A DNA stretch of 64,000 nt, from positions 312,501 to 376,500 of the forward strand of contig CM076275.1 in NCBI GenBank assembly GCA_038380795.1. The letters run 5' to 3'. This DNA is from Pyrocephalus nanus (taxonomy: Eukaryota > Chordata > Aves > Passeriformes > Tyrannidae). Shown here piece after piece: positions 16,801 through 27,168 of the stretch. The notes beneath the pieces were generated by a model, which ran no database searches, was not told the DNA's origin, and worked only from the letters and a program-made list of their open reading frames with translations. The translations under genes were made by a program, and so were the position numbers. Numbering within the stretch: position 1 is the stretch's first letter; each line of letters opens with the position of its first letter.

Positions 16801-19800
16801 ACTTTTTCAAAGTTACCATGTGAGCTGAAATTCTTGGTTTATAGGCAAGGGATAATTTTATTTCAAAGCTTAAAATAAAATTCAATTTTTTAAATCGGTA
16901 AAGTTATTCTTATTCCCTTTTAAAACCAAATCTATATGTGAGTTGTTTTCACACATATAATCCCTAGATGGCTGAGTAGTAAATTCTGGAACTCATTATA
17001 GAAATAATCCTTATTCAGATCTATACCAGAGGAAAAGTGATTTGCTATTAAGAAGTTAAAATGTATTCAGTAGGTATAAAAGTAGTTAAAAATGGTTGTA
17101 TATTAATAGCAAGTAATTTGGAATTGCTTAATTCATTTTCTGAGAAATTAACTCTCTGGAGACAGTGGTGGCATATTATGGCATGTTTTCTTTATCTGGG
17201 CAAAACAGAGGTACCTGAGATTTACATTTTGACATCAAGGAGGCAGTCATAGATCTGTATCACAAGAACCAGTGGCAGTCAGGAATATTTTCATATTGTT
17301 CACCACAGAGTCTTAAACATGATGTTCAAAGCCTTGTTAGTTATGGTAGACGTGGAAGTTAAGGATTTGGCCCTAAAGATTTGTCGTTAATCTCATGTGC
17401 TACATTACATTAGAGCTTTATTAAGGTTTTAAGTAATTTTAAGTGCATGTTTTAAGTCTTTAAAGCAGTTTAGTGAGCTGTTTTAGCATTTCCTGGAGAA
17501 AACATGCAATAAAATGGAAAAGGTCATTGTTAATGTATTGTTGATTTTTGTTGCCCCAAAGAGGTTACAAATATTTAATATGTTTATTCAATACAGTATT
17601 GTCTGGGGTTTGTAGTTAATTATTTGGGTTCAGTAAAAGACCAGAAATATTTGTAGTTGTATTCTAAGGACCTCCAAGTATTTTACCACTAGTAACATCC
17701 CTTTCTTCCAAATTCTTACCTTCCCAGGAAATAATTTCTTTACTACATTACAAAACAAAATTGTAATACTCAAACATATTTGGGGTAACAGCCCTCATGG
17801 GATGCAGGAGCAGAATGCATCATTTAAGTTATATAACAGAAGCCAAAAGGTGTCTTTTCAGTATTAGTTCAGCTACTAAGACAGATCTTGGTAGTGTAAA
17901 TATCATTACAGGGGTCACACACCTCTTCTTTCTCAAGCCACTACGAGCTTTTCCACTAGTGTTCTTGTTTGAGTCTGGCATCTCTCTGGCCTTTACCTTC
18001 CAAAACATATACACAGGCTCTCTGCACTTCATGCAAACTGTTGTCCTGCATTTGTCATATTTGTCAATTTGAACCTATCAACTCATCTTCCTAATCCCTG
18101 CACTGGTTTTCTTTTGAAGCATAGCAGGCTTCTTGTCACTGTTAAAAATGTTGTGTAATTCCAGTCTTCACAATTTGCTTCCAGACCTCCTTCAGTTCTG
18201 GCTTTCACAGCAACTGTAGAGCCTTTTTGGGCTCATAGCTAAGGCCCTTACTCACTGAATTAGGTAACTCCAAGGGCTGTCAGTAATTCATCTGAGATGG
18301 TCAAGCTGACTGTAATTTTAATTATATATAAGGTATTTGGTGGCATTCTTCATCCCCTGACATTTGTGTGCCTGTTTGCCTTTCCTGTTGGATCTCTTCG
18401 GGCAATGCTTTCGCAGATGGTTTGAAAATATTGGCCATCACCACAAATAAGCATGAGCTATTGGTCTGAATATATAATTATGTTATTGATTTTGGGGGAA
18501 TGAGGTGTTTATTTTTCTGTACAAAGACTCCGTTTGAATCCTTAAATTTTGGAAGAATGGCTCTTAAGCCTATAAAAGTAGAAACCAGAGGCATTATTGA
18601 GGATAGCAGAAGAGGAAAAATGATTGCAGATTCCTCAGTGAATTGTTTTCCCTTGCCTGCATCAGTATCTGTTATACATCTAATTGAAGCCTTTTTAGTG
18701 TTAATCTGCACTGTGAAGTCTTTTGTGTCTTCTACAGTTTTTGGAGAGGAAAAGCAGAGTACACCCTCTGATAGGATGTACAGAAACAGCCAAGAGGTAA
18801 CTGATCTCTTTGTCTGATCGTTATGAGTACAATTCATTCTGATTTGGTGACACAGTTCTCCAGCTTTAACAAACATATGCATGGTTCAGTAGGTCCCCGA
18901 AGTGCATTATTACTTGATAATATTTTGAATAATACATTGATTAGTTTAGTAAGGCTTTCCAGCATTATCTGATTATTTGTTCTTAATTGTTCTCTTTCTC
19001 ATTCTTTTCTCCTTCTACCTCTTTTTATCTCATGAAAAATAATCTAAGGGAATTAAATGAAAGTGGAATTCAGTAGATAATCCTCAATCTGTTGCAGCAG
19101 GCAGATCTCTGTTTGGATTTGAAGATATCTTGCTACGGATTAACAAAAGCTTCATATGACCAGAACATGCTATTTGTGTTACACAATATAACATTGAAGG
19201 AAACACTCGTTTGCTCAGATCACCCACTTTTTTTCTGGGGAATTCTGGCAGAAGGTTATTTTAGGAATGTATGAGATCCTCTTTAAGATGCATTTCTCAT
19301 CAATGTATAAACCAGAATTATTTTTCAGTACAACACAGAGCATTCAAAAAGCTTAAGATGATAAATAGCTCAGAAAAAATCTAGCCTTTTGTCTCAAGGG
19401 TTCTCACCAAAGTCCAAGATGACATTCAGTAAAAAAATACAATTTCATACATGATTACCTGCTTCATTTGGAAAGAGCTAATGCAAGCATAAAAAGTAAA
19501 TAGCTTCTCATTCCATTCCTTCCAAATACTCATTATTATCCTTCATTTCCTCTAAATATATTTTTCCCATACATTGATCTTCTATTTCTGGTAATCATCT
19601 GCACATGTTATCTTAGGTATTGTCAAAATGCTATTTCTTTAATATTTTGCTGTCTATCTGCAAACAGATGAAAGTTCTATCTTGTAAGAGTAATATTTAG
19701 TCTCATATACAATGGCCAGATTTCACAGCTTTTATACTTTAGTGAATCTATGTGAAGATGTCATTCGCTAAATCTGAAAAAATAGAAGTGATCCTCCAGG

Positions 19801-20464
19801 TGTAAAAATCTGACACAGGAGTGATTTTCTTCATTAATGGTCATCATCTGTTGCACTGAGATTGTATAAATTCCTGAATTTCTATTACCTGCTCTCACTT
19901 TGCAGTAACCACAATGTAATCATTACTCTGGGTCAAACCAGCAGTATATTGCAATACGTATTTTGCATCTGGCAGATGCCAATAGCAGAAACTAAGAGCA
20001 AAAGAAAAGGGCAGAAATATCCCTGCCAAAATCTCTGCTCTTCCAGAAACATGAAGGTAGAAATTTCCTGTAATGGAATGTTACCACTAAGTTCAGTGGA
20101 TTTTGAAATATATTTCTTCTGTTTGAATCTATGTAAATACTGGGCTCTGCATTACCTCACTTACTAAAAAGAAAACCATTTTCCTAAGTTTTCAGGCAGC
20201 CAGGGATCATTTCATTGGGTGCTCTATGCCGTTTACATGAGAGAACAAGTAATGCTGCTGTAGTCAACTTTTTCTATGTTGCTTAGGACATCACATGAAG
20301 AAACGTTATGCAGCTGAGGTAGTCACACACATGGGAAGGTGTTTGCTACATTTCTCTTCTGCTCACGCAGTCACTGGTGGTTTTCAGCAGCATTAAAGTC
20401 TCCTTTTTTGACAGCAGTTGTGTTAAAAATATTACTGTTATATAAATAAGAGGATATCACCGTG

Positions 20465-20497
20465 TGTCAGACTGAATACCCAATATTCAGTCTGACA
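20465..20497. repeat. Perfect 14-bp inverted repeat with 5-base loop
   Basis: TGTCAGACTGAATA, then CCCAA, then TATTCAGTCTGACA: both arms are exactly complementary. The flanks do not continue the pairing, so it is an isolated short hairpin in intron 1. Confidence 0.92.
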
Positions 20498-22365
20498 AGA
20501 CTCGCATATTAATTTCCTGTCATAACTATAAAATACCCCAAAATCACACTAGATGTAATCCTCACTGTTCTCTCAATCCTTTCTTCAACCTACCACCTTC
20601 GCCCCTCTTTTACCTCGTTTTTCTCAGCCAGTTGGCAGGTGTTGGAACTCATGAAAATATGTACCCACTATCTCCCTCTTCCCACTCTTTCTTCATATGG
20701 ATGAAAAAAAAATACATAGCTTTTTGCAAATTTCTCACATTGAAAGTGATGGTTACACATTCTGATATAAATTAAGTTCTAACAAATTTGTACAACAAGT
20801 TTAAAAGCAAGTAATATTATGCTCTGTTTTGCTGTTTTCTCCACCTTCTGGCTTAGTGCGAAGTTGAATTTCTCCTTAATTGGAAGAATCAAACAAGCAG
20901 GTTACTTCTGGACATCACAAATAGAAAACCAGACCCAAACAACAGCAAAGCTACTTACTGCACCAGAACTCTTCTGAGCCAGGAGCTCACCTGAATAAAA
21001 TACCTACAAAGACACCGCCTCCCCACAGCTGTTTACACCAGCTGAATTAGACTCTCATGGGATGTCTCTTATTACTATTGGGACAATTTGGGCCATAATC
21101 GGTATGAAAAGGAAGGATGCAATGAATGTTAAATTTTAATTCATCAAAAGTCACTCTTCATATTGAGTCTAAAGTTTAAAAACAATAGGTGCATCTAGAA
21201 TAGACACTTTATACTGTTCCTTTCTCATCTCTCCATCAGCTAAAATAGCTCTTCACCCTGGGTTTTGTGTGTTGGATATTTTCACTAGGAGCAATTGTAG
21301 TCCCTAATTTCATTTTTGCTCAGTGAGTTTGTGTTTAGTCTCATTTTTTGAGATAAGCTCTGCCTCACCTAATAATTATAGTTACCTTACTATGGTGATG
21401 GACTCTTTTTTTCTCTAATTTATGATTTTCCTGGTACTTTCTGCAGTCTTTTTATTCATCATATAATGAACAGATCTTGTTCTAAGTAAACAACCTCCTC
21501 CTCTGAGCCCAGAAAGCATATGTATACTTCCAGTGAAGTTACCTGAATGTCCATTTCTATCATCAGTTGTCATATTTTTTCTAAAAAGAAAATAAACGTC
21601 TCTTTGTCTTTTACTGCCAGAAAGCCTCCGTAGTTCTTGTTCAGAACTTCTATTCAGAGAAAGTAAGCCCTGCTCGTGAATGGAGAAATTCCTTTATGTC
21701 CAGAGGGCCAGAACAAGACCTATGTGGCACTTAAGATCAATTTACTTTACAGTCTGTGGGCTGGAGTGTAAAGCTTATGTTGATCTTCTACACAGAATAA
21801 AAAAGCAGGAATGAGGGGAAAAGTGTTTAGAGCTATTGTAAATCAGTTGGCTGGGATGTAGGTTGAGAGCTTTCTGCAAAAGAATAAAAGCATTATGCAG
21901 TGTAAGAAACATTTTTTGAAGATCCTTACTGAGTTATAATTTAACTTTGGGTGATTTCCCAGTTCTTACTTATGAGTATATAGCCACTTGTGAGAATCTA
22001 TACTGGATATATGTCTTGGCTTTTCCCTCAGCAACAGACTGACTTCGGTGGATCAGGGATTACTGAGAGGATAAAACAAGGCTTGACATGCGAGAAGATT
22101 CCCAGAACTGCTGAGGTTTTCAGCACTAGGTATAGGATAGGATGTGGATTTCTCAGTAAGCAAAACTGGAAAATTGAACAATTAAACTTTATCACTTGTG
22201 TTAAAATGCATTTGTATTGCAAGAAATGCCTGTTAAATTTGTTCAACCCTAGACAGGCTACAAAGGATGAAAATTAAAAAAACTCTTCACTTTTAACATC
22301 CTAAGTCAGGTTTTGGTTTGGGAGTTTTATCTGTGTCTATTTTTGTGTATGTATCCAGACTCTTT

Positions 22366-22642
22366 TCAGTGATGCCCAGCGAAAGGATGAGGAGCAATGG
22401 CCATAAACTAAAACACAAGAAATTCCACCCTAGCATGAGGAAGAACTTTACACTGAGGCTGGCAGAGCACTGGAACAGCTGCCCAGGGAGGATGTGGAAT
22501 CTCTCTCTCTGGAGACATTTCAAACCCACCTGGACATGTTCCCGCGTCACCTGTTCCAGCTGACCCTGCCTTGGCAGGGGGTTGGACTGGATAGTCTCTA
22601 GAGGTCCCGTCCAACCCTGAATATTCTGTGATTCTGTGATTT
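22366..22642 (+). mobile_element. CR1 LINE, 5'-truncated 3' fragment with tail (plus orientation)
   Basis: The text follows the CR1 3' consensus order: GATGCCCAGCGAAAGGATGA, GAGGAGCAATGGCCATAAAC, GAGGAAGAACTTTACACTGA, GCAGAGCACTGGAACAGCTG, CCCAGGGAGGATGTGGAATC, then GGCAGGGGGTTGGACTGGAT and AGTCTCTAGAGGTCCCGTCC, ending in ATTCTGTGATTCTGTGAT. The intact 8-bp tail repeat (ATTCTGTG twice) marks a true CR1 3' end. It is less diverged than the copy near 13.4 kb. It lies in intron 1. Confidence 0.95.
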
Positions 22643-25600
22643 TCTAAGCCTGAATTCGTATGAATCAGTCCCCAGGCAAGCTGTCTGTTCCTCACTTCCA
22701 TTCTCACATAAGCCACCTACTTTCTGTATAAGGCTGTGAGTGGGGCTGCAGGTACAATAGTTTGTAAAGCTACAGCTGAGACTGTACCAGTGAGGCAGAT
22801 AACCACAGTACACTCCAGTTATCCTGTTGAATGCTAAAAAATAAATAATCAAATGATCACCCCAATAGAATCTTTGTATTTAGGAATATATAAAACTTTT
22901 ACAGCTGGAGTGGCTAACACCAGCTGTTAGACGGGAAAGGCTGCAGGGTTCTGAGCCAGCTTCAAATGAGCCAGAGCATCTCTCACTGAAGGACAGTGCC
23001 AGTCAGAGCTACTGACCTTCAACTATTGCCTCCACTTTGGAGCTGACTGGAATATATGTCTACAAGGTATTACTTAATTTTCAAATCTACTTTAGATCAG
23101 TAGATTTGGTACTCTTTTTATGACAATGGTAGTCATTCTGAGTTTGTGTCCCAGCATTACAGCATACAGCAGTCAGGAATGTAGCATGCCTGTGAAAAAC
23201 TCAAAGGCAGTCTCACCCTCCTTGCCACCCCTGACATGTTTAAGTTGTAAGCAGGTCTTGTGTCTGTACAGCCTCAGCTCTGCTGACACAAACACTGTAG
23301 TGTATTAAATATTCAATTTCATAGTATCATAGGCAAGGATAAACTCATATTTTAATAGCACTTAGATTCACATCTTCTCTCATGATGCTTCTTTAAAGGG
23401 AACCATTCCTTGTGAACTGAGAAAACATCTCTTGCTGAGCAGCTCCTTATTCTGACAGTGGGACCTTGACTTAGTATTTAGTGCTGTATGCTGTGTGGAG
23501 GTATTGAAAGTATATGATTAACTACAGCTGCAGGAATATTACCAGACTGATGTTAGCAAGTTTTACAGTAATTCTAAATGACTGTCCATCTGGGGGATAC
23601 CCATGCCCCTTTTAGTTTCTATTCATATCACATTACTTTACAAAAGCAAAACAATTTTATTTACACACATGTTCAGTAATTTACTAATAAAAATATGTTT
23701 CACAAAGGCACCAAACTATTTTGGTGCTAAAATGATTACAGATTTTTTTGATCGGTCCTGACAGTTTTTGGTTTTAGGTACATAACTGCAGCATATAAAC
23801 ATTGCCGTGATGCTACCTCAGCACTCACAAGTGAAAAAATAAAAGTTGCTAGTGTTCCACATTTTCCATCGGGACATTACTTTGCACTGCATTCATGTGG
23901 ATTTTGCTGACAATTTGTTAAAGCTAAAGACTCTGTAAGAATAACTAATACGTACTATATGCAAATTGTGTGCAGAGTATAGCTTTAAATAATTTTTGAA
24001 ACTTTGTTGGTGAGTTCTATTATATGTAATGTTAAATACCTACTGTTGTTCAATAAGGGTAATCAAATAATTAATTCCAATTAAACTGCACATTAAGTTG
24101 TCCAAATATTAGTTTATTTTATTTATAATTTTAAACTGTCTCTTAATACTAAGGTTTTTTTATGTACAATTTTCAGAAATTTGGAGCTTGATTTGACTAA
24201 TTTGCACTGAAACATAGCTTCAGTCAATGTGATGGACTGCACAATGCTGTTACACTAGTCTGAGTGCTAAGATGATGAACTGCAAAAAGTTTGCAGTGCA
24301 GTTATGAATGTCAAGAAACAAATTGGAAGAAAGCACTTCCTAAAACTTTAGTGTGCCCAATTGTAAAGGTGTACTCTGCGTGTAATAAATCTGACACAAA
24401 TTCTTGTGAAGATAAAATATTGCAGTGCTGTAATATGGCATTTGTTCTGAATTTGTTCAAATCATGGTTTGCTGAAGTCAAAGCCAGAATTTTAGTTGCT
24501 TCCATTAATGCCTAATGATGTCTTGACTTTTCTTTCTTTAATCTTGTAAATGTCAACAACTTTGCAACAATAAATTTCTCTATATAATATTTTCTCTATT
24601 AATAGGGGTTAAATTTCTGCACAGTACTAGTAATCAACTTCTATGTGTTCAATTACTTTGATCAGATTCTGCAAATACCTAAACCTCTGTGTGTATTCTG
24701 ATTGATGTCGACACATTTATTCAGATGCATAACATGGAGCACTTTTGTTAGTGTTCAGCTGCATTGGCCTTTCAGAATTTCAGACAAGTGACACAAAAAA
24801 TTATATTGCCCTCCTTCTAAAGCTTTTGATTAGATTTTAACAAGGAAAATCTTTCATCTTGGCTATAAATAAATGGTAACTAAGTTCAACTTTTTATAAC
24901 TCAGCCTTGGCCCATGAGTTTCCAAAACTAACAATAAGGTTTCTTCCACAACAGAAAGGGGAAATTGTTAGATTTCCTGATTGTTAGAATTATAATCATA
25001 TTTGCATGTTGGGTCATTTAAAATGTTTTTGGAAAGCACTAAGGACTATTTTTCCTTTATTTATAGCTGTTTAATAGTATTTTTCGATTATATATCCTTT
25101 AAAATTATGAGGTCAGGAAACTGTCAGAGGAAACCATCTTGGCTGTCAGATGGCTGTGAAAAGAAAACAGAACCTTTTTCTTAGGTAAAACTTTAAAAAA
25201 AACCCCAACCCTTTACATTATGAAGAGTTTCTTTTAGAGCTTATGAAATAATTTTGGCAAAATTCATCTCAGGTGATGCTATCCTGAAAGATGAGTGAAA
25301 AGAAGGAAGTATGTTAAAATAAGTATCTGAGATTATTTTAATGGAAAATAAACTGAGAGCCTGTATCATAAAATCCTGTCAAAGCTCATTTTCCACTGCT
25401 GTATTCACATAGTAATCATAAATGGCTCTGTAAGGATCACACCCGTCTTACTCCCAACAACAAGGTATCCCTTCATGGTAGGCTCGCCAAGTTCTATTTC
25501 ACTTTCATTTTCAACCATTTTAACTTTCTTTTCGCAGGAATTCTTTACAAAGCCCTTTTCTGCATGTGTGTGAAAAAAAGTTTATCTAAAACACAGCAAC

Positions 25601-26182
25601 TTTTAATTTACATTTTGGCCTTTTATTTGGCTTAGAAGTAAGATTCTACTACTGCAGCTATAAAGTCTGATTTTTCTTAAACAAAACAGAAAAGCAAGCA
25701 GAAAGAACACACTTTTCAGTATGGTAGTGTCCAGGTAAAAGGAGGGAAGAATCAAGAAGGTAAATTTGAATGAGAAGCCTGTGTTAACACAGCATTAAGA
25801 GTATCTGTGAGGAAGTCTGTTGCTGCTGGAAAGGCCAGGTACTTTGCAATGCAGTGCTATTTTCTCATCTAACCTATTAAATGCACAGTCCACACATTTT
25901 TGCAGGAATGTCTGGTTCAGCGCAGTGCTTGGCGCTGCAGCAATACTCCTGCCCTCCACTTTCTGCTCATCCACATATAAACTCTTTCTTCCCCTTTCTT
26001 GAGATTTTTACCTCTTTACATTTCGGTATCTGCACACATATGCAGCACGCACAGGTCGTCCAACAGGACGTGTTGGTGTGGGGGGAAACGCTGTTGTAAA
26101 CATCCATTTCATCTGGTCCGGGAACGCTATCGCAGCCTGCTCGGCAGCGTGACGAGCCCGGCGACGGCCGGGAGCCGCCCGG

Positions 26183-26598
26183 GAGGGCTCTGAGGGACCC
26201 GGGAGGGCTCTGAGGGCCGGTAGGGCTCTGAGGCACCCAGGAGGGCTCTGAGGGCCGGTAGGGCTCTGAGGCACCCAGGAGGGCTCTGAGGCACCCGGCA
26301 GGGCTCTGAGGCACCCAGGAGGGCTCTGAGGCACCCGGTAGGGCTCTGAGGCACCGGGGAAGGCTGTGCGGGGTCGGGAGGGCTGTGATGGACCCAGGAG
26401 GGCTCTGAGGCACCCGGGAGGGCTGTGAGGGACCCGTGAGTGCTCTAAGGCACCCAGAAGGGCTGTGAGGGACCCGGGAGTGCTGTGCGGGGCCCGGGAG
26501 GGCTCTGAGGCACCCGGGAGGGCTGTGAGGGTACCCAGGAGGGCTGTGAGGGTACCCAGGAGGGCTGTGCGGGCCCGGGAGGGCTGTGCGGATGCCGA
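26183..26598. repeat. Minisatellite, ~20-bp unit, about 21 copies
   Basis: The commonest unit is GGGCTCTGAGGCACCCAGGA, with variants GGGCTGTGAGGGACCC.., a contracted GGGCTCTGAGGGCCGGTA (18 bp) and two 21-bp units ending GGGTACCCAGGA. I count 21 units over about 416 bp. The unit is not a multiple of three and lacks stops in several frames, so both strands show long proline/serine/leucine-rich open frames (up to 294 codons on the minus strand, with repeats of SEPSWVPQSP and ALLGASEP type). Those frames are artefacts of the repeat, not genes. A higher-order pattern is visible: near 26210-26280 an 18-bp and a 20-bp unit alternate twice. Confidence 0.95.
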
Positions 26599-26619
26599 AT
26601 CCCTGTCCTTGGTGCTCAG
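26599..26619 (-). promoter_or_regulatory. RE1/NRSE-like element (candidate REST binding site)
   Basis: On the minus strand the 21-mer starts CTGAGCACCAAGGACAG. It carries both RE1 half-site cores, AGCACC and GGACAG, at canonical spacing; about 14-15 of 21 positions agree with the RE1 consensus, with mismatches mainly at the ends. It lies 443 bp inside intron 1, in the orientation of the gene. REST silences neuronal genes outside neurons, and I recall an NRSE-like element being described in the first intron of mouse GABRG2, which would match this position. This is a motif match only. Confidence 0.55.
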
Positions 26620-26870
26620 CCCTGCCCGGCTCTCGCAGGCTCTCGCAGCGCGCTGCCGCGGCCGCAGCCCCGCACAGCCATGATGGGTCTGCCCGTCTGG
26701 GAAAAATAAGCACGAATGCGCGGACATTCTGCCCCCAAAACACAGCTGCGTTAGAACTCCATGCAGTGGAGCAAGCAATAAATTCAGAGATAAAAGGCTT
26801 CATTAATATGGCACCAAATTCCATGAACACCCCGGCATGTACCACCATCATACACGCCCGCCGCTAACCC

Positions 26871-26890
26871 TCTCTTACAATTGTAAGAGA
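26871..26890. repeat. Perfect 20-bp palindrome
   Basis: TCTCTTACAATTGTAAGAGA is fully self-complementary, centred on CAATTG. It lies in intron 1, 172 bp downstream of the exon 1 donor. Confidence 0.92.
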
Positions 26891-27012
26891 AATAAAACAT
26901 TGTAAGATCACAGCTGCTAGGAGATAGATGAATGCAATGTCACTACCCAAACCTCCGGTATTCTCACTGCAGATCGACAAATTTGCAAAGAGATTCTTCA
27001 ACCGCCAGCCCT

Positions 27013-27035
27013 CCCCCCCCCCCCCCCCACCCCCC
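27013..27035. repeat. Poly-C tract (poly-G in the gene's sense) just inside intron 1
   Basis: C16, A, C6 on the plus strand. On the transcribed strand it is a G-run beginning 27 bases into intron 1. G-triplets near donors are known intronic splicing enhancers (hnRNP H/F). It can also form a G-quadruplex. Homopolymer length may be unreliable in assembly. Confidence 0.85.
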
Positions 27036-27061
27036 TAACAGAATCAGAAAGCACATCTTAC

Positions 27062-27168
27062 CACTGGATGAGAGAGAGGAACAGAAGTGCCCACACCATC
27101 ATTTTGAGAGAAAATGCAGGATTCAAGAATGCAGTGCTCCCCAGGCTTGTTGGATTTGGAGGAATCAT
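27062..27168 (-). CDS. GABRG2: GABRG2 coding exon 1: start codon and signal peptide
   Basis: Reading the minus strand from the ATG at 27168-27166 gives 35 codons plus two bases, then the donor gtaag (27061-27057). The peptide begins [14 protein letters not shown] and ends with the hydrophobic core [13 protein letters not shown], a signal peptide for ER entry. It aligns without gaps to the human gamma-2 leader as I recall it: Met, PN at 4-5, S8, G10-S11, FS at 19-20, K22-M23, V25-W26, LL, L29, S-L at 31-32. The 107-nt coding length and the phase (two bases of a split codon) fit exon 2, whose first base completes a Cys codon. A purine at -3 supports this start. Met23 and Met24 lie just before the hydrophobic core, and Met24 has A at -3 and G at +4, so it is a possible alternative start giving a shorter classical signal peptide. 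The exon is too short and too diverged to stand out as an ORF. Confidence 0.88.

Larger units (their letters stand above)
26110..26720. promoter_or_regulatory. GC- and CpG-rich block (CpG-island-like) in the 5' end of intron 1
   Basis: Dense CpGs begin near 26118 and continue to about 26720, for example in GCGTGACGAGCCCGGCGACG and CGCAGCGCGCTGCCGCGGCC, in a window that is otherwise AT-rich. The middle part is the minisatellite. The block starts about 350 bp downstream of the exon 1 donor and overlaps an RE1-like match. Its position next to the first exon suggests regulatory chromatin for GABRG2. Whether it meets formal island thresholds was not computed. Confidence 0.7.
5064..27061 (-). other. 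GABRG2 intron 1 (about 22 kb)
   Basis: The large first intron has donor gtaaga at 27061 and acceptor ctttatcag just before exon 2. Its 5' end (26.1-26.9 kb) is GC/CpG-rich and carries a minisatellite, an RE1-like site and a perfect palindrome, listed separately. The rest is AT-rich with CR1 fragments at about 8040-8115, 13440-13802 and 22366-22642, A-runs at about 5717-5747 and 7099-7111, short tandem duplications and palindromes. All other open frames are short, overlap on both strands and show no family signature. No exon of another gene and no structured RNA was recognised. Confidence 0.85.

Noticed and set aside
18478..18882. 134-codon minus-strand frame overlapping a 105-codon plus-strand frame
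   Set aside because: No family similarity, no splice context, and opposing frames of this kind occur by chance in stop-poor patches.
20465..20497. Hairpin as a microRNA precursor
   Set aside because: The stem is only 14 bp and the flanks do not pair, below the length of a pre-miRNA.
20601..20655. Minus-strand MSSNT start resembling the human MSSPN leader
   Set aside because: The following residues are hydrophilic with no signal core, and no anchor residues match.
22293..22852. Overlapping frames on both strands (81-102 codons)
   Set aside because: They lie on or at the edge of the CR1 copy at 22366-22642.
25967..26851. Long minus-strand frames (294 and 256 codons) rich in Pro, Ser, Leu
   Set aside because: They are produced by the 20-bp minisatellite, which stays open in several frames on both strands; no start context, domain or splice logic supports a protein.
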